Positions 17,175 to 24,843 of a stretch of 64,000 nt of DNA are shown here, one piece after another. Numbering within the stretch: position 1 is the first letter of the stretch; every line of letters starts with the position of its first letter. The position numbers and the translations under genes are program-made. Source of the stretch: Gemmatimonas phototrophica (GTDB lineage Bacteria > Latescibacterota > UBA2968 > UBA8231); the NCBI GenBank assembly GCA_945861755.1, contig CAMAVQ010000002.1, forward strand, positions 1-64,000. The letters run 5' to 3'. The notes under the pieces were generated by a model. It had not been told where the DNA came from. It worked only from the letters and a program-made list of their open reading frames with translations, and made no database searches.

Positions 17175-18140
17175 TCAACGCTCAAAGTGAGCGATGATGC
17201 GGGTGAGCGCCTCGTCGAGATCCACCTTGGGGTCGTAGCCCACGCAGTTGCGAATTTTTTCCAGATCTGGGGCTCGGTAGAGCAGGTCTTCGTACACTCC
17301 CTTGCGCCAGGCGTGCTCATAGGGGATGAGTTCGATCTCCGACTTGCTCTTGGCCAGGGCCTTGACCCTATCGGCCAGGTCCTTGACACTGGTCTCGAAA
17401 TGCGAGCCCAGGTTGTAGATCTCGCCCACGGCCTTGTCGCTGGTCGCCAGCCCCACCAGCCCGTCGAGGGCATCGTCGATGTAAGTCCAACAGCGGCGCT
17501 GCTCCCCGTCTCCGTACACCGTGATCGGATATCCCAGCATCGCCTGGCGGATGAAGCGGGGCACCACCATGCCGTAGTGCCCGCTCTGGCGCGGCCCCAC
17601 GATGTTGAAGGGGCGGACGATGACGCAGGGCAGGCGCTTCTCGCGCCAATAGGCCAGCGCCAGCAGTTCGTCCACCGCCTTAGAGGTGGAATAACTCCAG
17701 CGGGTCACGGTAGTGGGGCCTAGCAGGCGGTCGGCATCCTCCTTGAAAGGCACGTGGCCGTTGCGCTTGCCGTAGATCTCGGAGGTAGAGGCCAGCACCA
17801 CCTTTTTCTTTTTTTCGTTGGCCAGTTCGAGCAGGATCTCGGTGCCGCGGATGTTGGTGGTCAGGGACTGAAGGGGGTTTTCGATGATGAGTTCCACCCC
17901 TACTGCCGCAGCCAGGTGGTAGATCAAGTCGCACTCGGCCACCAAGGGGCGCATGGCCTCGACGTTGAGGATATCGTCGATGGTGCAGGAAAACCTGGGG
18001 TTGTTTTCGAGGTGCTGGACGTTTTTGATGCTGCCGGTGGAGAGGTTGTCGATGATCGAGACCTGGTCGCCCATGTGCAGATGACGCTCAGCCAAGTGGG
18101 ACCCGATGAAACCTGCTCCTCCGGTGATCAGAACTCTCAT
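17175..18140 (-). CDS. NAD-dependent nucleotide-sugar epimerase/dehydratase (extended SDR)
   Basis: A 321-residue extended short-chain dehydrogenase. It has the NAD-binding TGGAGFIGSHL, the acidic residue of IIDNLSTG, catalytic YSTSK (in TRWSYSTSKAVDELLA), and the sugar-specific region RPFNIVGPRQSGHYGMVVP and VYGDGEQRRCWTYIDDA. The sequence style is closest to UDP-glucuronate decarboxylase / UDP-glucose 4-epimerase-like enzymes. Exact activity cannot be fixed without alignment. The ATG at 18140 is preferred over an in-frame GTG at 18146. A promoter candidate lies about 190 bp upstream. It presumably supplies an activated sugar for the surrounding glycosyltransferases. Confidence 0.87.
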   Translation of the reverse strand: MRVLITGGAGFIGSHLAERHLHMGDQVSIIDNLSTGSIKNVQHLENNPRFSCTIDDILNVEAMRPLVAECDLIYHLAAAVGVELIIENPLQSLTTNIRGTEILLELANEKKKKVVLASTSEIYGKRNGHVPFKEDADRLLGPTTVTRWSYSTSKAVDELLALAYWREKRLPCVIVRPFNIVGPRQSGHYGMVVPRFIRQAMLGYPITVYGDGEQRRCWTYIDDALDGLVGLATSDKAVGEIYNLGSHFETSVKDLADRVKALAKSKSEIELIPYEHAWRKGVYEDLLYRAPDLEKIRNCVGYDPKVDLDEALTRIIAHFER

Positions 18141-18329
18141 ACGCACTATCCCAGTAGTCTACAGCCCACAGCAACTGACAGCGCCTACCCCCAGACCAGA
18201 TCGAAAGACGATTGACGATAACTCCGGGGTGGCATGATACTCAAAAATTCCAGCTGCCAGCCGGCTGGCGAAGTGACTAGTATCACCCAAGACAATAAAA
18301 TCACCGACAGTCAGCAGTTTCGGACTGTA

Positions 18330-18358
18330 CTTATAAAAGTATAAGGAAATAAACGCAA
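18330..18358 (-). promoter_or_regulatory. candidate sigma70 promoter for the epimerase gene
   Basis: On the minus strand TTGCGT (18358-18353) and TATAAG (18335-18330) are separated by exactly 17 bases. They lie in an AT-rich part of the 272-bp gap 18141-18412, which has no gene. This predicts a leader of about 180 nt before the epimerase ATG. Consensus match is moderate. Confidence 0.45.
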
Positions 18359-18412
18359 TAAGGCACCCCCTCCCAAGGCAACGGCGATCCTGGCCGAAGG
18401 CAGAGGCAGGAT

Positions 18413-19516
18413 TCATAGGACCTCTTTCGCGGCCACTTGTCTCAAGATTTCCGCCAGGTGCCGACTCTGCAGTTCCAGGGCGTAGTCTGCCTCCATCACC
18501 GCCCGCCCCCGCTGCCCCATCTGCCGGCGCAGGGCTGGATCGGCGATCAGGCGCGCCAGGCGCTCCTCCCACTCCTCGGGGGTACTTGCCCAGAAACCCG
18601 TCTCACCGTCGCGGACGATTTGGCAGTTGACCCCCACCGGGCTGGTGACCACCGGCAGGCCTGTGGCCATGTACTGGAGCAACTTGTATCCGCCCTTGCC
18701 GCGGGTCCACGGATCGTCGGGCACCGGCATTAGGCCGATGTCGAAGCGGCGCAACTCCTCCACTTCCCCTTCCAGCGACCAGGAGCGGGCTTCGATCGGC
18801 AGGCCCTCCAGATCTACGGCCGCCGCGCCGATCACCCGCAGACGCAGCTGGGGAAAGCGCCGGCCCAGCCGCGCCAGTGGGATGCGGAGCAGCTGGAGAT
18901 AGGGCAGCGTGGTGGCACTGCCTATCCACCCCAGCACCACTTCGCCCCGCTCGCCAGCAGGCCGGCTGCCGGCGGCGTAACGCCGGGTATCGATGGGACC
19001 GGTGATGATCGAGACCTGGGGACAATAGTCGGCGGCAAAAGCAGCGGTGTACTCATTCTCGACTAGGGTGTGGTCGGCCAGCCGCAGCATGGCCGGCAGG
19101 CCGGCGGCATTGCGGCGCTGCTTCCAGGCAGCCAGCCAGTGCTGGCCGCGCACCTCGGTGGTGAAGATGGCGTCGTCGAAGTCGTAGACCACCGGGGGCC
19201 GACGCCAGCGCAATAGCCAACGCACCGGGGCCGGAAAAATAATCTTCTGGATGAAGAGCACCTCGGCGTCCTGGGCCGCCCACCAAACTTGTAGACCGCA
19301 ACCCAAGGTGCGCCAGGCAGCCCACAGATAGTAGCCCAGCTTGCTCCAGGGGCTGTGGGTCACTTGGATCTGTGAGCCCCCCAGGGCTCGGTCGGGAAGT
19401 ACGGTGATGACTTGGGCCTGGATGCCTTGGGCTTGTAGATAGGGCAGGTACTGAAAAACCCGTGTCCGGCTGCTGGCGGCCAACATGCCGTATTGGGTGG
19501 CAAAAAGCACCTTCAA
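18413..19516 (-). CDS. GT4-family glycosyltransferase
   Basis: A 367-residue GT-B glycosyltransferase. Recognisable parts are LKVLFATQYGMLAASSRTRV at the N-terminus, VVYDFDDAIF, EVVLGWIGSATTLPYLQLL at the start of the second domain, and the donor-site region GGYKLLQYMATGLPVVTSPV, ending with a family-typical MEADYALELQSRHL helix. No ATG/GTG is near the expected start. TTG at 19516 begins the homologous sequence and has AGGAG 12 bases upstream. The reading frame continues upstream into the aminotransferase gene, but that sequence (to 19669) is not protein-like. It is the last gene of the block running from 24203. Confidence 0.86.
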   Translation of the reverse strand: MKVLFATQYGMLAASSRTRVFQYLPYLQAQGIQAQVITVLPDRALGGSQIQVTHSPWSKLGYYLWAAWRTLGCGLQVWWAAQDAEVLFIQKIIFPAPVRWLLRWRRPPVVYDFDDAIFTTEVRGQHWLAAWKQRRNAAGLPAMLRLADHTLVENEYTAAFAADYCPQVSIITGPIDTRRYAAGSRPAGERGEVVLGWIGSATTLPYLQLLRIPLARLGRRFPQLRLRVIGAAAVDLEGLPIEARSWSLEGEVEELRRFDIGLMPVPDDPWTRGKGGYKLLQYMATGLPVVTSPVGVNCQIVRDGETGFWASTPEEWEERLARLIADPALRRQMGQRGRAVMEADYALELQSRHLAEILRQVAAKEVL

Positions 19517-19554
19517 AACCGCAGTTGTCTCCTGCTGCGGGCCGCGGGCCGGCC

Positions 19555-20697
19555 TCAACGCCGGGAAGCCGCCCGGCCAGCGGCAAAACCCCGGATGCAA
19601 GCGATCACCCGCTCCTGGGCCTCGGCGGCTAGGTGCGGGTAAAGGGGGATGGTCAGGATGCGCCGCCACTCCACCTCGACCACCGGCAAACGAGTGGTGT
19701 AGGGCTGGTAGATGGGCAGCAAATGGTTGGGGTAAAAGTGGACCGCCGACTCGATATCGTGCGCCGCCAGGTAATCGCAGAGCGCATCGCGCTCGTCGGC
19801 CTTGATGACCATGCTGTAGTGCGCGCTCTGGCCATAAGCGCGCTGGTCGAACAGCTCGATACCCTCCACCCCCTCCAGCGCCTCCCGATAACGCTCCACC
19901 ACGCGCCGGCGCAGGGCATTGGCCCGCTCCAATTTGTCCAGCTGCACCAGCCCCAGGGCCGCGGCCAGATCATTCATGCCGTACTTGAAGCCCACCTCTT
20001 CAACATCGTACTCCCAGGCCCGGCCCGGGTGACCGTTGTTGAAACGGTCCCAGGTACCGCGCGAAATACCCATCCAGCGCAGCTTGCGCACCCGCTCGGC
20101 CACCGCGTCGTCGTTGGTGGTGAACATGCCCCCGTCGCCGGTAGAGAGGTTTTTCTTGGACTCGAAGCTGTAGCAGCCGATGTCGCCGATACTGCCCAAC
20201 CGGCGGTCGCCGTAGGTGCCGCCGCAGGCCTGCGCGGCATCTTCGATGAGGGCCAGCCCGTGCCGACGCGCGATCTCCACCAGTTCGTCCATGGCGCAGG
20301 GATGCCCCGCATAGTGGACCACCATCAGCGCCCGGGTCTGCGGGGTGATGCGGCGCTCCAGGTCGCGCGGGTCGATGTTGAGGGTGCCCGGCTCGACATC
20401 GCAGAACACCGGGCGGCCACCGGCGTAGAGGATGGCGTGGTTGGTGGACACAAAAGTCATGGATGTGGTCAGCACCTCCCGGTCCTTCACCTCGCTCACC
20501 AGCATCGCCAGATGCAGGGCGGCAGTGGCCGAATTCAGGGCGATGGCGTGTTTGGTGCCGACGTACTGGGCAAAGCGTTGCTCGAATTCCTTCACCTTGG
20601 GTCCGGGACCCACCCAGCCGGTCTCCAGCGGCTGACGGAAGGCCTCGTGTTCCGCCGCTTCGAACCAGGGTTTGAACAATTGGATATGACCTGCCAT
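19555..20697 (-). CDS. DegT/DnrJ/EryC1/StrS-family sugar aminotransferase
   Basis: A 380-residue PLP enzyme that aminates a keto-sugar nucleotide. It shows LETGWVGPGPKVKEFE, ALNSATAALHLAM, the PLP-ring Asp in LIEDAAQACGG, and the Schiff-base lysine in SFESKKNLSTGDGGM (Lys182), followed by GFKYGMNDLAAALGLVQLDK. Such enzymes make amino sugars such as perosamine, bacillosamine precursors or 4-amino-deoxy sugars. The matching 4,6-dehydratase is not obvious in the window, although the nearby SDR could be one. It starts one base after the GT2 stop, so translation is coupled. Confidence 0.92.
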   Translation of the reverse strand: MAGHIQLFKPWFEAAEHEAFRQPLETGWVGPGPKVKEFEQRFAQYVGTKHAIALNSATAALHLAMLVSEVKDREVLTTSMTFVSTNHAILYAGGRPVFCDVEPGTLNIDPRDLERRITPQTRALMVVHYAGHPCAMDELVEIARRHGLALIEDAAQACGGTYGDRRLGSIGDIGCYSFESKKNLSTGDGGMFTTNDDAVAERVRKLRWMGISRGTWDRFNNGHPGRAWEYDVEEVGFKYGMNDLAAALGLVQLDKLERANALRRRVVERYREALEGVEGIELFDQRAYGQSAHYSMVIKADERDALCDYLAAHDIESAVHFYPNHLLPIYQPYTTRLPVVEVEWRRILTIPLYPHLAAEAQERVIACIRGFAAGRAASRR

Positions 20698-20698
20698 C

Positions 20699-21667
20699 TC
20701 AGCTCTCCGGACTTCGCTTGTCAGCGGGGGTTTTCATCGGCGACCAGTACGCACGGTCGAGCAGGGACCGGCGCAGGATCTGGCGGTAGGCCTGCAAGCG
20801 TTGCCGGCTTTCGGTCCGCCGGGCCGGGAAACAGCCCCAGAGAACACCCCACAAGACACTGCGCAACCCCATCTCGATGAGGGTCAGCAGGCGGAGGATG
20901 CGCAGCTGCCCCGGGCCAAAATGTTTCTGGAAGAGGTAGTACAGGCTCTGCTGGCTGACCACCAGCATCTCTCCCAGGTTCTTGCGGATGCTCTGGCCTT
21001 CTAGATGGACCACGCGGCTGAAAGGATAGTAGAAGATCTGCCAACCCCTCTTGCGCAACCGCATACACCACTCGAGGTCTTCGCAACACATGTAGATGGC
21101 CGGGTCCAGAGCCCCTGCTTCTTCGAGGGCTTGCCGGCGGATCAAAAGGCACGCCCCCGAAACCCAGCCCACCGCACGGGCTGAGCGGTGATCCCAGCCG
21201 GCTAATTTAAAGAAGGGGAAGAGTCTGTGCAATAACAATTTATGCACAATTTCGGTCCGCAGGCTGGGGGCGATACCACACGATAGTTGTAGCGATCCAT
21301 CTGCATTGAGCAGCATGGGCCCGGCCGCCCCGATCCGGGGCTGGCCCTCCATAAAACCCACCAGCGCCTCCAGTGCTCCTTTCTCCACCCGAGTATCCGA
21401 ATTGAGCAGCAGTAGGTACTCTCCCCTCGCCTTTTCCAGGGCCAGGTTGTTGGCCCGGCTGAAACCCAGGTTCTCCGGGCTGGCCAGCAACTGCACCTGG
21501 GGAAAAACGCTCCTCACCATGGCCGCGCTGCCGTCCGCCGAGGCGTTGTCCACCACCAGCACCTCCCACTGGCTGGAGGCAGGGTCGGCCTGGAGGGCCT
21601 CCAGGCAGTCGCGCAAGAGCTGGCGGGTGTTCCAGTTGACAATGACGATGGAGAGCCGGGGCCTCAT
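20699..21667 (-). CDS. GT2-family glycosyltransferase (rhamnosyltransferase-like)
   Basis: A 322-residue GT-A glycosyltransferase. It has LSIVIVNWNTRQLLRDCLEA, VLVVDNASADGSAAMV, NLGFSRANNLAL, YLLLLNSDTRV as the metal-binding motif, and AVGWVSGACLLIRRQALEE with the acceptor-site FYMCCEDLEW-type EDLE. This set is characteristic of WbbL/rhamnosyltransferase-like soluble GT2 enzymes. The start at 21667 makes an ATGA overlap with the upstream membrane glycosyltransferase. The donor is not determinable. Confidence 0.9.
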   Translation of the reverse strand: MRPRLSIVIVNWNTRQLLRDCLEALQADPASSQWEVLVVDNASADGSAAMVRSVFPQVQLLASPENLGFSRANNLALEKARGEYLLLLNSDTRVEKGALEALVGFMEGQPRIGAAGPMLLNADGSLQLSCGIAPSLRTEIVHKLLLHRLFPFFKLAGWDHRSARAVGWVSGACLLIRRQALEEAGALDPAIYMCCEDLEWCMRLRKRGWQIFYYPFSRVVHLEGQSIRKNLGEMLVVSQQSLYYLFQKHFGPGQLRILRLLTLIEMGLRSVLWGVLWGCFPARRTESRQRLQAYRQILRRSLLDRAYWSPMKTPADKRSPES

Positions 21668-22908
21668 TTGAGCTGCCATCGGCGCAAAAAGTCCAGCACC
21701 AGGGCGCGCAGGGCCTCGTCCTGCCAGTAGAAGATCAGATTCGCTGCCACCATCCCTCCCAGCAGCAGCCAGGCGCGCCGCCCCTGGTGCCGGATCAGGT
21801 CCTCAGCGGCAGCGGCGGCAAAGAGGATGAAGAAGGGCTCCAGGGGCAGACGGAAACGCCCCGAACCGTAGAGAATCAGGCAGAAGGCGGCCAGGGAAAT
21901 TGCCAAAAAAATGCTCAGCAGCAGAAACTCCTCCCGCAATCCGTAGCGCCACAGGCCCACGGCAAAAAAGGGCAGGAGCAGGGTGAACCAGAAGTTGTAA
22001 CCCGGCTGAAAGAAGTACCAGAAGCGCAGCAAGCGCTCTGCCGACAAACGCAGGTAGACGCCCGGATGGGTGCGGATGAACTCGAGGCCCTGCTCTTGCC
22101 AGCGGCGGTCGCGCTCCACCTCCGAAGGGATCTGGACAAAGGTCTCCCGCGTTATGCCCCAACCCCGCTCCTGGCGCCAGTCGGGCTGGGCCGCATTGCT
22201 GCGGGCCAGGATAAACCCCCCGTGGGTGGAGATGGGTACCAGGGCCTGGTGGACCAGGTAATTGCGCACCGTCCAGGGCAGGATGGTCGCTCCCAGCGCC
22301 AGGCCCACCCACAGGCTGCGGCGCAGCCCCTCCCGGTGCCCTGCCAGCAGCGCCACCAGGGCCATGGCCGGCCAGAAGAGCAGGCCCACCGGCCGGGTGA
22401 GGGCAGCCAGGCCGATGGCGACCCCTCCGCCCAGCAGTACACGGCGACTGCCTGGGGCGGTTAAAAGATACGCGGCCAGCACCAGCCAGAAGGTGAACCA
22501 GGTCTCGCTCATCACCTCCCCGGTGCTGACGATTAGCGGGCCGTACACCGCGGCAAAGAGCCCGGCAGCCAAAGCGGCGGGTGGCCAGATCCGCAGACCC
22601 AGCCCATAGAGCAGCACTACCGTGCCGGCGCCCACCACTGCCTGCACCACCTCGACGGCCAGGTGGCTGTGCCCACACACCCCGTACACTGCGGCCAGGA
22701 AAAAAGGATAGAAGGGTGCCCGCCAGGAGTGCATTTCGAAACCGAACCAATTCTCGCGGGCCACAAAACCCTCCCCCTTGAGCAGGTTGAGGGCGATTTC
22801 GTCGTAATCGGGGGTATCCTGGGGCGGCACCGGATATTCTTGTAATACGTAGATCAGGCGCAGGATCAGTGCCAGGACAAAGAGCCCTAGGGAGAGATGC
22901 GCCTTCAT
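21664..22908 (-). CDS. GT-C (GT39/ArnT-like) membrane glycosyltransferase
   Basis: A 414-residue polytopic protein of the dolichyl/polyprenyl-phosphate-sugar mannosyltransferase type. The first periplasmic loop carries DTPDYDEIALNLLKGEGFVA, with the acidic motif that binds metal and lipid-phosphate donor, followed by SWRAPFYPFFLAAVYG. About nine to ten hydrophobic helices follow. It would transfer a sugar from a polyprenyl-phosphate carrier on the outer face of the inner membrane. The ATG at 22908 overlaps the upstream GT4 stop as ATGA. The open frame continues to 23709 only as antisense of that GT4 and is not coding. Confidence 0.87.
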   Translation of the reverse strand: MKAHLSLGLFVLALILRLIYVLQEYPVPPQDTPDYDEIALNLLKGEGFVARENWFGFEMHSWRAPFYPFFLAAVYGVCGHSHLAVEVVQAVVGAGTVVLLYGLGLRIWPPAALAAGLFAAVYGPLIVSTGEVMSETWFTFWLVLAAYLLTAPGSRRVLLGGGVAIGLAALTRPVGLLFWPAMALVALLAGHREGLRRSLWVGLALGATILPWTVRNYLVHQALVPISTHGGFILARSNAAQPDWRQERGWGITRETFVQIPSEVERDRRWQEQGLEFIRTHPGVYLRLSAERLLRFWYFFQPGYNFWFTLLLPFFAVGLWRYGLREEFLLLSIFLAISLAAFCLILYGSGRFRLPLEPFFILFAAAAAEDLIRHQGRRAWLLLGGMVAANLIFYWQDEALRALVLDFLRRWQLK

Positions 22909-24203
22909 CGCCGGGCCAGCAGGGAGTCGAAGCAGCTTGCCAGTTGGCCGGTCAATTCGCGGCGGTGAAAAGGAGCCAGTTGTTCTGCCGCCACCGCGCC
23001 GTGCAGCTGGCCCTGGCCGAAGCGCTCCCAAGCCTCGACCAGCACCTGGCGGATGGCTCCCACGTCGTCGGGCGGCGCGTGTAACCCGGTCCCCAGCCGG
23101 CGCGTCAAATCCGCCACCATGCCCGGCCCGCAGAGGGCCAGGATGGGACGCCGGGCCGCCAGGTACTCGTAGAATTTGCCCGGGACATTGGAGGCGGGCC
23201 AGGGGCGGGCGTGGTCCACCAGCAGCAGCAGATGGGCCTGCTGCTGCAGTTCGAGTGCCTGCCGGCGTTCCAAAGTCCCCAGGCATTCCACCATGCCGGC
23301 CGCTTCCAGGGCCCCTGCTGCCCGGCGCTCGTCCGGGCTGAGGCTGCCGGCCAGGACCAGCCGCAGCCGGCCGGCCCAGGCCCGGTCCTCGGCCAGCAGC
23401 GCCTCGAGGGCCGCAAAAAGGGGTTGGGGGGAGCGCTGGGGATGACTGTAGGCAAAGGAGCCGGTGTGCACCACCCGCAATGGACCCACGGTGGGCGGCG
23501 GTGCCTGGACACCGCTGAATTCCTCCGGATCGAAGCCGTTGGTGATGACCTGGACTCGCGCTCGCGCATAGCGGTTCCGCAGATACTCGGCGCTCAATTC
23601 GGTAGCGGTAATCACCAGATCTGCCGCCTCGACCACCTCCTGCTCCAATTTTCCCTCCAGGGCCTGCCGCCAGGCGGGCAGATCTGGTTCCAGAGGATCG
23701 GTGGTCCACGCGTCGCGGAAATCGGCCACCCAGGGCAAACCGGTCCGCCGCTTGAGCAGCAGCCCCAGCAAGTGGGCGCTGGCCGGCGGGTAGGTGGTGT
23801 AGAGGGCCGCTGGAGCGTCCCGCTCCACCATCTGCAGGGCCCGCTGCAGGGCAAAGGGCACCCAGGTGATCTGCAGGTCGGGAAAAAGCGCCCAGCGGCG
23901 CACGAAACGGACCAGCCCCCTCAGCGAGCCCGAATCAGTGCGTTGGGAGGAGGGCACCATGCCGCCCGGCGCACCGCGGTTCCACAGCTGCCGATAGAGC
24001 TTGAGCGGTTCCCAGGCGCGCTGCACCTGCATATCGCTGGCCCCGCCAAAGGCCGCGGTGGTCAGGACCAGGGGAGTGTAGCCGAATTCGGGCAGGTGGC
24101 GAGCAAACTGCAAGACGCGCTCGATCCCACTCGAATGGACCGGGGGATAATGGTAGGCGATGAAGAGCAGGGTGTGCCCGATTGCCGTGTTCGCCTCCTG
24201 CAA
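22905..24203 (-). CDS. GT4-family glycosyltransferase
   Basis: A 432-residue GT-B glycosyltransferase. Visible parts are TLLFIAYHYPPVHSSGIERV at the N-terminus, PWVADFRDAW, VITNGFDPEEF, LRVVHTGSFAY starting the second domain, and VPGKFYEYLAARRPILALCG as donor-site sequence. This architecture resembles WsaF/Fcl1-like GT4 enzymes that start with an HxYPP motif. The start is probably TTG 24203-24201, with AGGA a few bases upstream. It is the first gene of the block 24203 to 18413. The 163-bp gap to ptsN is divergent. Confidence 0.87.
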   Translation of the reverse strand: MQEANTAIGHTLLFIAYHYPPVHSSGIERVLQFARHLPEFGYTPLVLTTAAFGGASDMQVQRAWEPLKLYRQLWNRGAPGGMVPSSQRTDSGSLRGLVRFVRRWALFPDLQITWVPFALQRALQMVERDAPAALYTTYPPASAHLLGLLLKRRTGLPWVADFRDAWTTDPLEPDLPAWRQALEGKLEQEVVEAADLVITATELSAEYLRNRYARARVQVITNGFDPEEFSGVQAPPPTVGPLRVVHTGSFAYSHPQRSPQPLFAALEALLAEDRAWAGRLRLVLAGSLSPDERRAAGALEAAGMVECLGTLERRQALELQQQAHLLLLVDHARPWPASNVPGKFYEYLAARRPILALCGPGMVADLTRRLGTGLHAPPDDVGAIRQVLVEAWERFGQGQLHGAVAAEQLAPFHRRELTGQLASCFDSLLARR

Positions 24204-24268
24204 AATGTCCTGAATGTACGCCCTTCCCCCCCATCGTCAAGCACGCCGCCGTCGGCAGGCACAGCCTG

Positions 24269-24297
24269 TTGACTTATGATTTTTGCATCTCTATCTT
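24269..24297 (+). promoter_or_regulatory. candidate sigma70 promoter of the ptsN-batA-gld operon
   Basis: TTGACT (24269-24274) and TATCTT (24292-24297) are separated by 17 bases on the plus strand in an AT-rich stretch. The predicted transcript begins about 60 nt before the ptsN ATG. This is the only good promoter before the seven-gene overlapping run that follows. Confidence 0.55.
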
Positions 24298-24366
24298 TGC
24301 CTAATCCACAATACATTGCCTGCCGCTCTAAGGTGGCTTCGTGCAATTTCTGCTGGAGAAGCGCAG

Positions 24367-24840
24367 ATGACCCTACTGGACATCCTCTCTCCCCACTCCG
24401 TGCTCGTCGGCCTCCAGGGCGAGACCAAGGAAGAGATCATCAAGGAGCTGGTCGATTCTCTGGAGGCGGGATCGGTCTTCACCGACAGAGAAAAAGTACT
24501 CCAGGCCGTGGTCGAACGCGAAAAGATCATGAGCACCGGCATTGGCGACGGCATCGCCATCCCCCACGGCAAGTCCGATGCAGTCACCCGCCTGGCCGCA
24601 GCCCTGGGCATCCACAAGCGGGGCGTGGACTTTGAGGCCTTAGACGGCGAGCCGGCCTACGTATTCTTTCTGCTGGTCTCCCCCGCCAACGTCTCCGGCC
24701 CGCATATCAAGGCCCTGGCCCGCATCTCGCGCCTGCTCAAGAACGACGACTTCAAGAAGAGACTGATCTCCGCCGCCGACGCCGCCGAGATTATGCGCCT
24801 CATCGAGGCCGAAGAGAAACGCCATCCCGCCTCGGCCTGA
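24367..24840 (+). CDS. ptsN: PTS EIIA type-2 / PtsN-like phosphocarrier protein
   Basis: A 157-residue EIIA (fructose/nitrogen type) domain with the phosphorylatable His67 in DGIAIPHGKSDAV, VFFLLVSPANVSGPHIKALA, and the terminal helix FKKRLISAADAAEIM. Single-domain PtsN proteins are regulatory, receiving phosphate from NPr rather than driving sugar uptake. The ATG at 24367 has GGAG eight bases upstream; the longer frame from 24283 lacks family sequence. No EIIB/EIIC gene accompanies it. Three bases later begins the BatA-like gene, so it heads an envelope operon. That context suggests a regulatory input there, which is inference. Confidence 0.85.
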   Translation: MTLLDILSPHSVLVGLQGETKEEIIKELVDSLEAGSVFTDREKVLQAVVEREKIMSTGIGDGIAIPHGKSDAVTRLAAALGIHKRGVDFEALDGEPAYVFFLLVSPANVSGPHIKALARISRLLKNDDFKKRLISAADAAEIMRLIEAEEKRHPASA

Positions 24841-24843
24841 GGC

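Noticed and set aside
22909..23709. N-terminal extension of the GT-C glycosyltransferase frame
   Set aside because: The region is coding for the GT4 gene in another frame, and ATG 22908 makes a clean ATGA overlap; the extension is Pro/Gly/Arg-rich shadow.
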